DNA of 50,501 nt from Cytobacillus massiliigabonensis. Lineage in GTDB: Bacteria > Bacillota > Bacilli > Bacillales > Cytobacillaceae. The stretch is taken from the NCBI RefSeq assembly GCF_900199725.1, contig NZ_LT904903.1, forward strand, positions 605,344 to 655,844. Direction: 5' to 3'. The position numbers and the translations under genes are program-made. Position 1 is the stretch's first letter; every line of letters begins with the position of its first letter. The notes under the pieces were generated by a model. The model had not been told where the DNA came from. It made no database searches and worked only from the letters and a program-made list of their open reading frames with translations. This document shows, one piece after another, positions 1 through 9,011 of this stretch.

Positions 1-1
1 T

Positions 2-259
2 TTTCCTAATTTTAATGGAGTAATAGGGAAGGCGTTTTATGCAGATGGACAGCTACAGGAGCTTAATATTAATATTCCTATTCAATTCTATGGAAAATCA
101 GAAGGAATTGGCTTTACACAATATGTGACCGGCCTTGTTGTGAAACATTTTCCTGACTATATTTCTGTACAAGTAGAAATTTCGTCTGTGAATGGTCCAG
201 AAGGGCTTATTGTCCGTAAAGCAGACCAAAACGAGCCATTTGTTCATATATATCAATAA
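2..259 (+). CDS. C-terminal end of an unidentified protein (cut by window start)
   Basis: The frame is open from the first complete codon at base 2 to a TAA at 257-259, giving about 85 residues that lack a start. The residues read like a beta-rich soluble domain with alternating hydrophobics (for example NINIPIQFYG and YISVQVEISS). There is no signal peptide, membrane segment or motif that I recognise. A weak stem (266-279 with 297-308) follows the stop, consistent with an independent transcript ending before rocA. That the frame is coding is inferred from its openness to the edge and Bacillus-like codon use; the function is unknown. Confidence 0.5.
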   Translation, partial: FPNFNGVIGKAFYADGQLQELNINIPIQFYGKSEGIGFTQYVTGLVVKHFPDYISVQVEISSVNGPEGLIVRKADQNEPFVHIYQ

Positions 260-265
260 GAAAAT

Positions 266-308
266 GGAGAGATAATATGACTGATTATTAGAATCACATA
301 TTATCTCC
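266..308 (+). terminator. Possible terminator hairpin after the first gene
   Basis: The arms GGAGAGATAATATG (266-279) and CATATTATCTCC (297-308) pair with a two-base bulge around a 17-nt loop. What follows is only AT-rich, not a clean U-tract, so termination is probable but not certain. Confidence 0.4.
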
Positions 309-479
309 AATTATTAGTGTAGAATAGTGTTCATTTACACAGAATGTTTGAAGAAGAGAAATGAATCATGTTAAGATAAGCTTGTTGGAATGGGAGCCTT
401 TTTAAGAGATATACTAATACTTAAAAGGGATAGCATCTGGTAAACAGGGTGTAGTTTTAATACATAGGAGGCGGAAACT

Positions 480-2027
480 TTGGTACAACCATACAAACAT
501 GAACCATTTACTAATTTTAAATTGGAAGAAAATCATCAAGCCTATTTAACTGGGTTAAAAACAGTTGAAAGCTATTTAGGGAAGGATTACGATCTAGTTA
601 TCGACGGAGAGCGCATCTCTACAGAAGACAAAATCGTATCTTATAATCCTGCTAATAAAACAGAAGTAATTGGCCGTGTGTCTAAAGCAAACCGCGATCT
701 TGCTGAAAAAGCGATGCAAGCTGCAGTAGAAGCGTTTAAAACATGGAAAAAAGTAAAAGCTGAAACACGTGCAGACGTATTATTCAAAGCAGCTGCCATC
801 ATTCGCCGCCGCAAGCATGAGTTTTCTGCACTTTTAACAAAAGAAGCAGGCAAGCCATGGAATGAAGCGGATGCAGATACAGCAGAAGCAATTGATTTCC
901 TTGAATTCTATGCTCGTCAAATGTTGAAAATTAAAGAAGGCGTGCCTGTAAACAGCCGTCCAAATGAATATAACCGTTATGATTACATTCCATTAGGTGT
1001 TGGAATCATCATTTCACCATGGAACTTCCCATTAGCGATCATGGCTGGAACGACTGTTGCGGCAATCGTAGCGGGAAATACAGTTCTTTTAAAGCCAGCT
1101 TCAACTACTCCAGTTGTTGCCGCAAAATTCGTTGAGGTCATGGAAGAAGCGGGTCTTCCTAAAGGTGTGTTAAACTTTGTACCAGGAAGCGGTGCAGAAG
1201 TGGGCGACTACTTAGTAGACCATAAGGATACACGTTTCATTAGCTTTACAGGATCTCGTGACGTAGGTCTTCGTATTTTTGAACGTGCTTCTAAATTAAG
1301 CGAAGGCCAAGTTTGGATGAAGCGTGTCATTGCAGAAATGGGCGGAAAAGACACAATCGTTGTCGATAAGGAAGCGGATCTTGAGTTAGCTGCAACTTCG
1401 ATCGTTGCCTCTGCATTTGGCTTCTCAGGGCAAAAATGCTCTGCATGCTCTCGTGCAGTCATCGTTGAAGATGTGTACGACCAAGTGTTAAATCGTGCAG
1501 TTGAATTAACAAATGAATTAACACAAGGGGACCCAACGGATCCGAATAACTACATGGCTACAGTAATCGATCAAAGTGCTTATGATAAAATCATGAGCTA
1601 TATTGAAATTGGCAAAAAAGAAGGAAAGCTAATGACAGGCGGAGAAGGAGACGACTCCAAGGGCTACTTCATTAAGCCAACGATCTTCGCAGACCTTGAT
1701 CCAGAAGCTCGCATCATGAAAGAGGAAATCTTTGGTCCAGTTGTAGGATTTACAAAAGCGAAGGATTTTGATCATGCGATTGAAATTGCGAACAACACAG
1801 AATATGGTTTAACAGGAGCGGTTATCACAAATAACCGTAAGAATATTGAAAAAGCACGTGAAGATTTCCATGTTGGAAACTTATACTTCAACCGTGGATG
1901 TACAGGTGCGATCGTTGGATACCAGCCATTTGGCGGCTTCAATATGTCAGGAACAGACTCAAAAGCAGGCGGTCCTGACTACATCCAGCTTCATATGCAA
2001 GCAAAAACAACTTCTGAGATGTTCTAA
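480..2027 (+). CDS. rocA: 1-pyrroline-5-carboxylate (glutamate semialdehyde) dehydrogenase
   Basis: NAD-dependent oxidation of L-glutamate gamma-semialdehyde to glutamate, the last step of proline and arginine breakdown, in the cytosol. The 515-residue length is normal for the RocA/PutC family of aldehyde dehydrogenases. The N-terminus [13 protein letters not shown] is RocA-like. Visible motifs are SPWNFPLA (cofactor region), SFTGSRDVG, the general base Glu in AEMGGKD (about E286) and the catalytic Cys in GQKCSACSR (about C320). The start is TTG at 480, preceded by AGGAGG at a good distance. The gene stands alone, with a terminator at 2048-2083. No sigma-54 -24/-12 promoter was recognised upstream, although roc genes in B. 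subtilis use SigL/RocR. Confidence 0.95.
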   Translation: MVQPYKHEPFTNFKLEENHQAYLTGLKTVESYLGKDYDLVIDGERISTEDKIVSYNPANKTEVIGRVSKANRDLAEKAMQAAVEAFKTWKKVKAETRADVLFKAAAIIRRRKHEFSALLTKEAGKPWNEADADTAEAIDFLEFYARQMLKIKEGVPVNSRPNEYNRYDYIPLGVGIIISPWNFPLAIMAGTTVAAIVAGNTVLLKPASTTPVVAAKFVEVMEEAGLPKGVLNFVPGSGAEVGDYLVDHKDTRFISFTGSRDVGLRIFERASKLSEGQVWMKRVIAEMGGKDTIVVDKEADLELAATSIVASAFGFSGQKCSACSRAVIVEDVYDQVLNRAVELTNELTQGDPTDPNNYMATVIDQSAYDKIMSYIEIGKKEGKLMTGGEGDDSKGYFIKPTIFADLDPEARIMKEEIFGPVVGFTKAKDFDHAIEIANNTEYGLTGAVITNNRKNIEKAREDFHVGNLYFNRGCTGAIVGYQPFGGFNMSGTDSKAGGPDYIQLHMQAKTTSEMF

Positions 2028-2047
2028 TCGTAAAAAAAATAACCGTA

Positions 2048-2083
2048 AGAGTGGTTTGCCTTTGGCAGATCACTCTTTTTTTG
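2048..2083 (+). terminator. rocA intrinsic terminator
   Basis: The arms AGAGTGGT (2048-2055) and ATCACTCT (2069-2076) are followed by a run of about seven T. The position just after the rocA stop fits a Rho-independent terminator. Confidence 0.8.
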
Positions 2084-2092
2084 TCCAAAGAT

Positions 2093-2247
2093 TGTCTAGC
2101 TCCAGCGCCTATCGCCTATCAAACTTCAGGCCCCCTCCGCAACGATTGCGTCAACATCGGTTCGCTCTCGCTCACCGTGTTTCCTTTATCGAAAGAACCG
2201 GTCCTTCCAGTTTGTACGGCGATGACCAAGGCGCTTCCGCTTTTCTT
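2093..2247. repeat. Interspersed structured repeat, copy A
   Basis: A 155-bp intergenic element shared with 22232-22385 and 46203-46357. Long-range pairing is visible: AGCGCCT (2104-2110) with AGGCGCT (2229-2235), ATCGCC (2111-2116) with GGCGAT (2218-2223), and AAACT (2121-2125) with AGTTT (2209-2213). The centre varies between copies, while the arms and the CTCACCGTGT block are conserved or nearly so. It encodes no plausible protein. It could be a MITE-like repeat or a transcribed structured RNA; I recall similar blocks in Bacillaceae intergenic regions but cannot name a family. Confidence 0.8.
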
Positions 2248-2311
2248 ATTATCGAAGAATGTCGAATTAAATTTCTGATAATTTAAAAATTAACTGTTCC
2301 AAAAATATGAA

Positions 2312-2360
2312 TGTTGTTATACAATAAGTAACATAGTTTGATAACTGTATTATAACAACA
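2312..2360 (+). promoter_or_regulatory. Widely spaced perfect inverted repeat upstream of aceA
   Basis: TGTTGTTATA (2312-2321) and TATAACAACA (2351-2360) are perfect 10-bp inverted arms 29 bp apart. A second small hairpin follows (GTTCAT 2366-2371 with ATGAAC 2379-2384). The spacing of about four helical turns between arms suggests an operator for a regulator binding two half-sites, but this is inference. I could not fix a promoter. Confidence 0.45.
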
Positions 2361-2442
2361 AAGATGTTCATTCTTTTTATGAACCCATAGCTAGTTACTC
2401 ATACAAAAAAATTATCGGAATTTTTAAAGGAGGAACTTAATT

Positions 2443-3735
2443 ATGACAGAAGCAAGAGTGAAGCATTTACAAGAAAGCTGGGAAATGGATGAACGGTGGA
2501 ATGGAATTGAAAGACCCTATTCTGCGGAAGAGGTAATTAAACTGCGAGGATCGATTGACATTGAATATACACTTGCACGCAAGGGAGCTGAGAAGCTTTG
2601 GAAGCTTGTAAATGAAGAGGATTTCGTTCCAGCATTAGGTGCATTAACAGGAAACCAAGCTGTACAGCAAGTGAAAGCAGGATTGAAGGCAATTTATTTA
2701 AGCGGCTGGCAAGTAGCGGCAGATGCTAACCTCTCCGGTCACATGTACCCAGATCAAAGTCTTTATCCTGCAAACAGTGTGCCGAGTGTAGTGAAAAGAA
2801 TAAATCAGGCATTGCAGCGTGCGGATCAAATTCATTATATGGAAGGGGATCAATCGATTGACTGGTTTGCTCCAATTGTCGCTGATGCAGAGGCAGGGTT
2901 TGGCGGGCAGCTGAATGTGTTTGAATTGATGAAAGGAATGATTGAGGCAGGTGCAGGCGGCGTACACTTTGAAGACCAGCTTTCCTCAGAGAAAAAATGC
3001 GGTCATCTTGGCGGTAAAGTGCTGCTTCCTACACAGACTGCAGTAAAAAACCTAATTGCTGCTAGATTAGCAGCTGATGTCATGGGTGTGCCTACAATAA
3101 TTGTAGCCCGTACAGATGCAAATGCTGCTGATTTGATTACGAGTGATGTAGATTCATATGATGCTCCGTTTATTACTGGCGGCCGTACACCAGAAGGATT
3201 TTTCCGGACGAAGGCTGGTTTAGACCAAGCGATTGCCAGAGGATTAGCCTACGCGCCATATGCCGACCTTGTTTGGTGTGAAACCTCTGAACCAGATTTA
3301 GAGGAAGCTAGACGTTTTGCTGAAGCGATTCATGAAAAGTTTCCTGGCAAACTATTAGCTTATAATTGCTCCCCGTCCTTCAACTGGAGAAGTAAGCTAG
3401 ATGAAGAAACTATTGCCAAATTCCAAGTGGAGCTTGGGAAAATGGGATATAAATTTCAATTTGTTACATTAGCTGGCTTCCATGCGCTAAATCATAGCAT
3501 GTTTGAATTAGCACGCGGATACAAGGATTATGGAATGGCTGCTTACTCGGAATTGCAGCAGGCGGAATTTGCGAGTGAGGAATATGGCTATACGGCAACA
3601 AGACACCAAAGGGAGGTGGGTACAGGCTATTTTGATCAAGTTTCTATGACAATTACTGGTGGAACTTCTTCAACAACAGCCCTTAAAGGGTCTACTGAAG
3701 AAGAGCAATTTACTGCAGCAAAGCAAGAGGCGTAA
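2443..3735 (+). CDS. aceA: Isocitrate lyase
   Basis: Cleaves isocitrate to glyoxylate and succinate, the first glyoxylate-shunt step that allows growth on acetate or fatty acids. The 430-residue length matches bacterial isocitrate lyases. The KKCGH active-site motif is present (about C186), along with the metal/substrate segments [10 protein letters not shown] and VARTDANAA and the C-terminal NCSPSFNW. The ATG at 2443 follows AAAGGAGGAA. Malate synthase (aceB), a frequent neighbour, is absent here; the next gene is a YueI-family gene after a strong terminator. Regulation may involve the inverted repeat at 2312-2360. Confidence 0.96.
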   Translation: MTEARVKHLQESWEMDERWNGIERPYSAEEVIKLRGSIDIEYTLARKGAEKLWKLVNEEDFVPALGALTGNQAVQQVKAGLKAIYLSGWQVAADANLSGHMYPDQSLYPANSVPSVVKRINQALQRADQIHYMEGDQSIDWFAPIVADAEAGFGGQLNVFELMKGMIEAGAGGVHFEDQLSSEKKCGHLGGKVLLPTQTAVKNLIAARLAADVMGVPTIIVARTDANAADLITSDVDSYDAPFITGGRTPEGFFRTKAGLDQAIARGLAYAPYADLVWCETSEPDLEEARRFAEAIHEKFPGKLLAYNCSPSFNWRSKLDEETIAKFQVELGKMGYKFQFVTLAGFHALNHSMFELARGYKDYGMAAYSELQQAEFASEEYGYTATRHQREVGTGYFDQVSMTITGGTSSTTALKGSTEEEQFTAAKQEA

Positions 3736-3834
3736 TGCTCTTTTGCAATCAAAATGTTGAAAATGAAGGATTCAGAGCCTTCAACTTATTTCATCCATTC
3801 TATCGTGATTTTAACCTTTTTCTCCTATTATGCA

Positions 3835-3864
3835 CCTCTCTTCATTTGAAGAGAGGATTTTTTT
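3835..3864 (+). terminator. aceA intrinsic terminator
   Basis: Perfect 9-bp arms CCTCTCTTC (3835-3843) and GAAGAGAGG (3848-3856) with loop ATTT, followed by ATTTTTTT. It lies about 100 bp after the aceA stop. Confidence 0.9.
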
Positions 3865-3962
3865 GTATAAAAAGGTAATGATTATACTAGCACAACTGAT
3901 AAAATGAATACATACATAGTAATAGCCCTTCTTTTCCTTAAACAAATGGGAGGTATGTGACT

Positions 3963-4415
3963 TTGTCAAAAAATGTAGATGATTATATCCAGCAAGGGAT
4001 ATATGGGGAAAAACAAACGAAGCCAGATGAACGCAGAAGATTTCTTGGAACACTGCGAGAACGGATTGTGATTGCGTTAACTCAATCACAAGTAAGAGAA
4101 CCAGGAACGTATAAACAGGTTGAGGACGCATTGAAAGAAAATCAAAAGGCTCATATGTACTTGAATGGCAATATGAGCTATGGAGAGTTTTCTAAATATA
4201 TAAAAGCTGCTGGAGATTACAAAGTAGATTATACAATCGTAACGAATAAAGATCATAACTCGGAAATTGGACTTGTCCTAGCTTATGACCATGCGATTGA
4301 TAAAGAAGATATCTATGTGAAAAAGGAAACAGGAGTGCAAAAACAGGAAAAGGCAAAGAAGAAAAAAGGTGCCTTTACAATACTTTCGAACGTATTTAAA
4401 CGAAGGAGCCGATAA
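3963..4415 (+). CDS. YueI family protein (DUF1694)
   Basis: About 150 residues resembling B. subtilis YueI: an N-terminal block with GIYGEKQTKPDERRRFLGTL, RERIVIALT, and then an alpha/beta core ending in a Lys-rich tail. The family has no established biochemical function. The first in-frame start is GTG at 3957, but GGGAGG (3948-3953) sits only three bases before it, while TTG at 3963 lies nine bases away, so TTG 3963 is preferred. The stop codon lies inside a hairpin loop (4399-4428). It appears to be a single-gene unit. Confidence 0.8.
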   Translation: MSKNVDDYIQQGIYGEKQTKPDERRRFLGTLRERIVIALTQSQVREPGTYKQVEDALKENQKAHMYLNGNMSYGEFSKYIKAAGDYKVDYTIVTNKDHNSEIGLVLAYDHAIDKEDIYVKKETGVQKQEKAKKKKGAFTILSNVFKRRSR

Positions 4416-4428
4416 GGCTCCTTTCGTT
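4399..4428 (+). terminator. Hairpin enclosing the stop codon of the YueI-family gene
   Basis: AACGAAGGAGCC (4399-4410) pairs with GGCTCCTTTCGTT (4416-4428) with one bulged T. The TAA stop (4413-4415) is in the loop. The stem is strong but there is no long U-tract, so it may terminate weakly or protect the 3' end. Confidence 0.5.
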
Positions 4429-4455
4429 GTTAATCTGCAGATTAAAGGGGAAAAT

Positions 4456-4485
4456 TTGCAAATAATTAGGAAAGATTGCAAATAA
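4456..4485 (+). promoter_or_regulatory. Direct repeat upstream of the VanW-family gene
   Basis: TTGCAAATAA occurs at 4456-4465 and again at 4476-4485, exactly 20 bp apart and about 50 bp before the VanW-family start. This may be a regulator site, but two copies of an AT-rich decamer can arise by chance. Confidence 0.3.
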
Positions 4486-4534
4486 GCTGCTAAAAACATA
4501 ATATTCATGTTACTTTAAAAATAAAAAGGGATAG

Positions 4535-5380
4535 TTGGCGGTGAACGGGATGAATCCAGTTGATTTAAGACCGAAACAAAGGTCGAAAAGTAGAATTCGT
4601 GCTGGTACATGGTTTTACACAGCTAAGAGGTATATAGAATGGTTAACTGATGGGAAAAAATATGCCAAAAATAAAAGTGATGAACTCTTTCCGTATTCGT
4701 TAACAAGGCATCAAACGATTCTTCTTAGGAAATTAAAGAATGTAGAAATGTCTTTACAGCATAATAAAATTATCAATTTGAAAAAAGCTGTACCACGAGT
4801 GAACAAGGTAATTATACAACCTGGTGAGATGTTCTCTTATTGGCGGCTCATTGGGAAAACTACCTATAAAAAAGGGTATGTAGACGGAATGGTTCTTTAT
4901 TATGGGAAGTTTAAAACAGGTGTTGGGGGAGGACTTTGTCAGCTGTCTAACTTAATTTATTGGATAACTTTGCATAGTCCCCTTACTGTTGTTGAGAGAC
5001 ATCGACATAGCTATGATGTATTCCCAGATTCTAACCGTACACAGCCATTTGGAAGCGGGGCAACTTGTGCATATAATTACCTCGACTTGCAAATAAAAAA
5101 TGAAACGAACATTCCTTATCAATTACATCTACAACTAACAGATACCCATCTTATTGGGGAATGGCGGGCAAATGAACCTGCATTGTATACATATGAGGTA
5201 TATGAGAAACGTCACGAAATCACACCAGCTTATTGGGGAGGCTATCTGCGCCACAATGAGATTTACAGAAGGGTGTTCAATAGGCAAAAGCAGTTGATAA
5301 ATGATGAGTTTGTGACCGAAAATCATGCCATTATGATGTATGAACCTCTCTTGGAGAACAAAGAAAATATAAGTTTTTAA
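4535..5380 (+). CDS. VanW family protein
   Basis: 281 residues with the VanW-domain signature: PGEMFSYWRLIGKTT, then GVGGGLCQLSN (about residues 128-140), and HSYDVFPDSNRTQPFGSGAT. VanW domains occur next to vancomycin-resistance genes and in envelope proteins, but their reaction is not established. No signal peptide or membrane helix is visible, and no other van genes are near, so resistance should not be inferred. The TTG at 4535 is used, but GTG 4541 and ATG 4550 are in-frame alternatives and the ribosome binding site is weak (AAAAAGGG). It precedes gatCAB but is separated by about 200 bp. Confidence 0.8.
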   Translation: MAVNGMNPVDLRPKQRSKSRIRAGTWFYTAKRYIEWLTDGKKYAKNKSDELFPYSLTRHQTILLRKLKNVEMSLQHNKIINLKKAVPRVNKVIIQPGEMFSYWRLIGKTTYKKGYVDGMVLYYGKFKTGVGGGLCQLSNLIYWITLHSPLTVVERHRHSYDVFPDSNRTQPFGSGATCAYNYLDLQIKNETNIPYQLHLQLTDTHLIGEWRANEPALYTYEVYEKRHEITPAYWGGYLRHNEIYRRVFNRQKQLINDEFVTENHAIMMYEPLLENKENISF

Positions 5381-5529
5381 TTATCGGCGGCTAAAGAGCG
5401 GTATCCTGAATGGACCTGCCTTTTTATATTTTGAGTATTAACTGCGTGATGACTGCAAATCATGTTAAAATAGGCAGAAGGATCGGTTATTATGTCAAAT
5501 CAGGTAGTGGTTTAACGCATGAAAGTTTG

Positions 5530-5545
5530 ATATGATAAATCATAT
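5530..5545 (+). promoter_or_regulatory. Palindrome in the gatCAB promoter region
   Basis: ATATGAT-AA-ATCATAT is a perfect 7-bp inverted repeat about 40 bp before gatC. It contains TATGAT (5531-5536), a plausible -10 hexamer, but no good -35 is visible 17 bp upstream. It could be a promoter, an operator, or both. Confidence 0.35.
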
Positions 5546-5581
5546 TGTGTGAAGAAAAGAACATATTTGGAGGTGGCTTAC

Positions 5582-5872
5582 ATGTCTAGAATTTCTGCTG
5601 ATCAGGTTAAGCATGTGGCAAACTTGGCAAGACTGGCAATTACGGAAGAAGAGACAGAAAAATTTACAAATCAATTGGATGCAATTATATCTTTTGCTGA
5701 ACAGTTGAATGAAATAAATACGGACGGTGTTGAACCGACATCTCATGTCTTAGATATGAAAAATGTGATGAGAGAGGATATCCCGCAAGAGGGATTGCCG
5801 CAGTCTGAAGTGCTGAAAAATGCACCAGAACATCAAGACGGTCAAGTGAAAGTGCCGTCTATTATGGAATAA
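5582..5872 (+). CDS. gatC: Aspartyl/glutamyl-tRNA amidotransferase subunit C
   Basis: Small subunit of the GatCAB complex, which converts Glu-tRNA(Gln) (and Asp-tRNA(Asn) in some bacteria) to the amidated form. The 96 residues starting [20 protein letters not shown] are typical GatC, including the C-terminal [20 protein letters not shown]. The ATG at 5582 is chosen because AGGTGG lies just upstream; an in-frame start at 5549 would add residues absent from the family. It is the first gene of a tight operon, with gatA starting 13 bases later. Confidence 0.95.
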   Translation: MSRISADQVKHVANLARLAITEEETEKFTNQLDAIISFAEQLNEINTDGVEPTSHVLDMKNVMREDIPQEGLPQSEVLKNAPEHQDGQVKVPSIME

Positions 5873-5885
5873 GGGGGGAAAGGTT

Positions 5886-7343
5886 TTGAGTTTATTTGAT
5901 CATAAAGTATCTGAGCTTCATGAGAAATTACATAAAAAAGAATTGAAAGTTACCGATCTAGTCGATGAATCATACAAGCGCATTAGCGAAGTGGAGGAAA
6001 AGGTACAAGCCTTTTTGACTTTAGATGAGGAAAAAGCACGTGAAACGGCAAAACAAATGGATAAAAAGCTAGGAACGGATGAACAAAAAGGGCTTCTGTT
6101 TGGAATGCCTATCGGTGTGAAGGATAATATTGTTACAAAGGGATTGCGCACTACGTGTGCCAGCAGAATATTAGAGAATTTTGATCCAATTTATGATGCA
6201 ACAGTTGTTAATAAATTGCACCAAGCAGAAACGATTACGATTGGGAAATTGAATATGGATGAATTTGCAATGGGTTCATCCAATGAAAATTCAGCTTATA
6301 AGAAGACAAGAAATCCGTGGAGTTTAGATCGGGTTCCGGGAGGATCTTCTGGCGGTTCAGCAGCATCTGTTGCTGCAGGAGAGGTATTATTCTCTTTAGG
6401 TTCTGATACAGGCGGATCGATTAGACAGCCAGCTTCATTCTGTGGTGTTGTGGGCATGAAGCCTACATACGGTCGCGTTTCTCGCTTTGGACTTGTTGCG
6501 TTTGCCTCATCACTTGACCAAATCGGACCGATTACTAGAACGGTTGAAGATAATGCTTATTTATTGCAGGCGATTTCAGGGTTGGATCCGATGGACTCAA
6601 CTTCTGCAAGTGTAGCTGTACCAAGCTTTGTTGAATCATTAACAGGTGATATTAGAGGCTTAAAAATTGCCGTGCCAAAGGAATATTTAGGGGAAGGCGT
6701 GCAAGCGGAAGTTCGTCAATCCGTATTAGATGCTTTAAAGGTGCTTGAGAATTTAGGTGCGACATGGGAAGAAGTATCACTGCCGCATTCAAAATATGCA
6801 CTTGCTGCTTATTATCTACTATCTTCATCAGAGGCATCCGCAAACCTTGCCAGATTTGACGGTGTGCGCTATGGATATCGGACAGAAAATGCCGAAAGCC
6901 TAATTGATTTATATAAAAAGACTCGTGCAGAAGGTTTTGGTGAAGAAGTAAAACGGCGGATTATGCTTGGAACATTTGCACTGAGCTCCGGTTATTATGA
7001 CGCCTATTACAAAAAGGCACAAAAGGTTCGTACATTAATCAAAAATGACTTTGAAGAAGTATTCAAGAAATATGATGTCATTATTGGACCAACTACACCT
7101 ACACCAGCTTTTAAAATAGATGAAAATACAAAAGACCCGTTAACAATGTATGCGAACGACATTTTAACGATTCCAGTAAACCTTGCTGGTGTACCAGGAA
7201 TTTCTATTCCTTGCGGATTTGTAAATGAACTGCCGCTTGGACTGCAAATCATAGGCAAGCATTTTGATGAAAGCACAGTCTATCGCGTGGCACATGCATT
7301 TGAACAGGCAACAGAATTCCATAAGCAAAAGCCTGGATTGTAA
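5886..7343 (+). CDS. gatA: Aspartyl/glutamyl-tRNA amidotransferase subunit A
   Basis: Amidase-signature subunit that releases ammonia from glutamine for tRNA transamidation. The 485 residues carry the complete Ser-cisSer-Lys triad: K79 in VKDNI, S154 in GGSSGGSA and S178 in TGGSIRQP, at the positions known for GatA. The start is TTG at 5886, preceded by a G-rich binding site (AAGGGGGGAAAGG). It is the second gene of gatCAB, with gatB following after 13 bases. Confidence 0.97.
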   Translation: MSLFDHKVSELHEKLHKKELKVTDLVDESYKRISEVEEKVQAFLTLDEEKARETAKQMDKKLGTDEQKGLLFGMPIGVKDNIVTKGLRTTCASRILENFDPIYDATVVNKLHQAETITIGKLNMDEFAMGSSNENSAYKKTRNPWSLDRVPGGSSGGSAASVAAGEVLFSLGSDTGGSIRQPASFCGVVGMKPTYGRVSRFGLVAFASSLDQIGPITRTVEDNAYLLQAISGLDPMDSTSASVAVPSFVESLTGDIRGLKIAVPKEYLGEGVQAEVRQSVLDALKVLENLGATWEEVSLPHSKYALAAYYLLSSSEASANLARFDGVRYGYRTENAESLIDLYKKTRAEGFGEEVKRRIMLGTFALSSGYYDAYYKKAQKVRTLIKNDFEEVFKKYDVIIGPTTPTPAFKIDENTKDPLTMYANDILTIPVNLAGVPGISIPCGFVNELPLGLQIIGKHFDESTVYRVAHAFEQATEFHKQKPGL

Positions 7344-7356
7344 GGGGGGAGAAAGA

Positions 7357-8784
7357 ATGAAATTTGAAACGGTTATTGGACTAGAGGTCCATGTTGAATT
7401 AAAAACAGATTCGAAAATTTTCTCGGCTAGCCCGAATCACTTCGGTGCAGAACCAAATACAAATACGACAGTGATTGATCTTGGCTATCCAGGCGTTCTT
7501 CCAGTTTTAAATAAGAAGGTTGTTGAATTCGGGATGAAGGCAGCGATGGCACTGAACTGTGAGATTGCTCCGATTACGAAATTTGACCGAAAGAACTATT
7601 TTTACCCTGATAATCCAAAGGCATATCAGATTTCCCAGTTTGACAAGCCGATTGGCGAGCATGGCTGGATTGAGATTGAAGTGGACGGGTATAAAAAGAA
7701 AATCGGCATTACCCGAATCCATTTAGAAGAGGATGCTGGAAAATTGACGCATGGCAATGGCTATTCATTAGTCGATTATAATCGTCAAGGAACACCGCTG
7801 ATTGAAATTGTTTCCGAACCAGATATTCGTACACCAAACGAAGCATATGCCTATCTTGAAAAATTAAAATCAATCATTCAATATACGGGTGTATCAGATT
7901 GTAAAATGGAAGAAGGTTCATTGCGCTGTGATGCCAATATTTCTCTTCGTCCAGTTGGTCAAGTAGAATTTGGAACGAAAACAGAACTGAAAAATTTAAA
8001 CTCCTTTAACTTTGTCCGTAAAGGATTAGAATATGAAGAAAAACGCCAAGAGGAAATTTTACTTGCTGGAGGCGTGATCGGGCAAGAAACTCTTAGATAT
8101 GATGAAGCTACAAACACAACGATCTTGATGCGTGTGAAAGAAGGATCGGATGATTATCGTTATTTCCCAGAGCCAGACCTTTTAGATATTCATATTGATG
8201 AGGATTGGAAAGCTCGAATTCGTGCGGAGATCCCTGAGCTTCCAGATGAGCGGAAAAAACGTTATGTTGAAGAGCTTGGTCTTCCTGCATATGATGCAGT
8301 TGTTTTGACTGTAACAAAGGAAATGGCTGATTTCTTTGAAGCAACGGTCCATGCTGGTGCAGAAGCAAAACAAGCGTCCAACTGGATCATGGGTGAAGTT
8401 TCAGCTTATTTAAAGGCTGAACAAAAGGAGCTTGATGAAACAGCCTTGACTGCTGAAGGTCTTGCAGGAATGATTCAACTTATTGAGAACGGAACCATTT
8501 CTTCAAAGATTGCCAAAAAAGTATTTAAAGAATTAATTGAGAATGGCGGAAACGCTGAACAAATTGTAAAGGACAAAGGCCTTGTACAAATTTCAGATGA
8601 AGGCGCACTTTTGAAAATTGTCACTGAAGTATTAGATAACAATCCAAAAATTATTGAGGATTATAAAAATGGAAAAGAAAAGGCAGCTGGCTCCTTAGTT
8701 GGTCAAATCATGAAAGCAACTAAAGGGCAAGCCAACCCGCCATTAGTGAACAAGATATTATTAGAGGAAATCAAGAAGAGATAA
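7357..8784 (+). CDS. gatB: Aspartyl/glutamyl-tRNA amidotransferase subunit B
   Basis: 475-residue tRNA-binding and kinase-like subunit that activates the misacylated tRNA. The N-terminus [17 protein letters not shown] is the family signature. [14 protein letters not shown] and [11 protein letters not shown] follow, and the C-terminus carries the helical GatB/YqeY domain ending in [12 protein letters not shown]. The ATG at 7357 is preceded by AAGGGGGGAGAAAG. The same frame is open further upstream into gatA, but that part is not family sequence. The operon ends at a terminator (8789-8821). Confidence 0.97.
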   Translation: MKFETVIGLEVHVELKTDSKIFSASPNHFGAEPNTNTTVIDLGYPGVLPVLNKKVVEFGMKAAMALNCEIAPITKFDRKNYFYPDNPKAYQISQFDKPIGEHGWIEIEVDGYKKKIGITRIHLEEDAGKLTHGNGYSLVDYNRQGTPLIEIVSEPDIRTPNEAYAYLEKLKSIIQYTGVSDCKMEEGSLRCDANISLRPVGQVEFGTKTELKNLNSFNFVRKGLEYEEKRQEEILLAGGVIGQETLRYDEATNTTILMRVKEGSDDYRYFPEPDLLDIHIDEDWKARIRAEIPELPDERKKRYVEELGLPAYDAVVLTVTKEMADFFEATVHAGAEAKQASNWIMGEVSAYLKAEQKELDETALTAEGLAGMIQLIENGTISSKIAKKVFKELIENGGNAEQIVKDKGLVQISDEGALLKIVTEVLDNNPKIIEDYKNGKEKAAGSLVGQIMKATKGQANPPLVNKILLEEIKKR

Positions 8785-8788
8785 AGTG

Positions 8789-8821
8789 AAGGACTGGTGG
8801 ATTTTTCCATCAGTCCTTTTT
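8789..8821 (+). terminator. gatCAB intrinsic terminator
   Basis: AAGGACTGGTGGA (8789-8801) pairs with TCCATCAGTCCTT (8806-8818), with one wobble pair, and is followed by Ts. Confidence 0.9.
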
Positions 8822-9011
8822 CGACAATTTTTCTTAATATTTCCCAGGAAAAGCTAGCAATTTACAAAAATATGTTCTATTAACTAATTGATGGTAGTGA
8901 AAATGTAGAATAATAAAGTTATAATAATGAAAAGAAAAAAATGTAAAATAACCTGTCTTTTTCCTTTTTAAAACTTATATTGATATTTTATATGAACATT
9001 AGGTGATCACA

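Noticed and set aside
300..479. Sigma-54 (-24/-12) promoter for rocA
   Set aside because: No GG-N10-GC pair with flanking consensus was seen; TATACT at 410-415 with a poor -35 is the only alternative, too weak to list.
1846..2286. A 146-residue frame across the end of rocA and repeat copy A
   Set aside because: It overlaps rocA in another frame and continues through the terminator and the repeat; the residues have no protein-like pattern.
4535..5380. Vancomycin resistance gene cluster
   Set aside because: Only a VanW-domain protein is present; there are no VanH, VanA/B ligase, VanX, VanS or VanR genes near.
5381..5581. T-box leader upstream of gatCAB
   Set aside because: No T-box motif (TGGNACCGCG) or specifier stem-loop is seen.
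7264..7356. Extended gatB N-terminus
   Set aside because: The added residues lie inside gatA, have no ribosome site and are absent from the GatB family.
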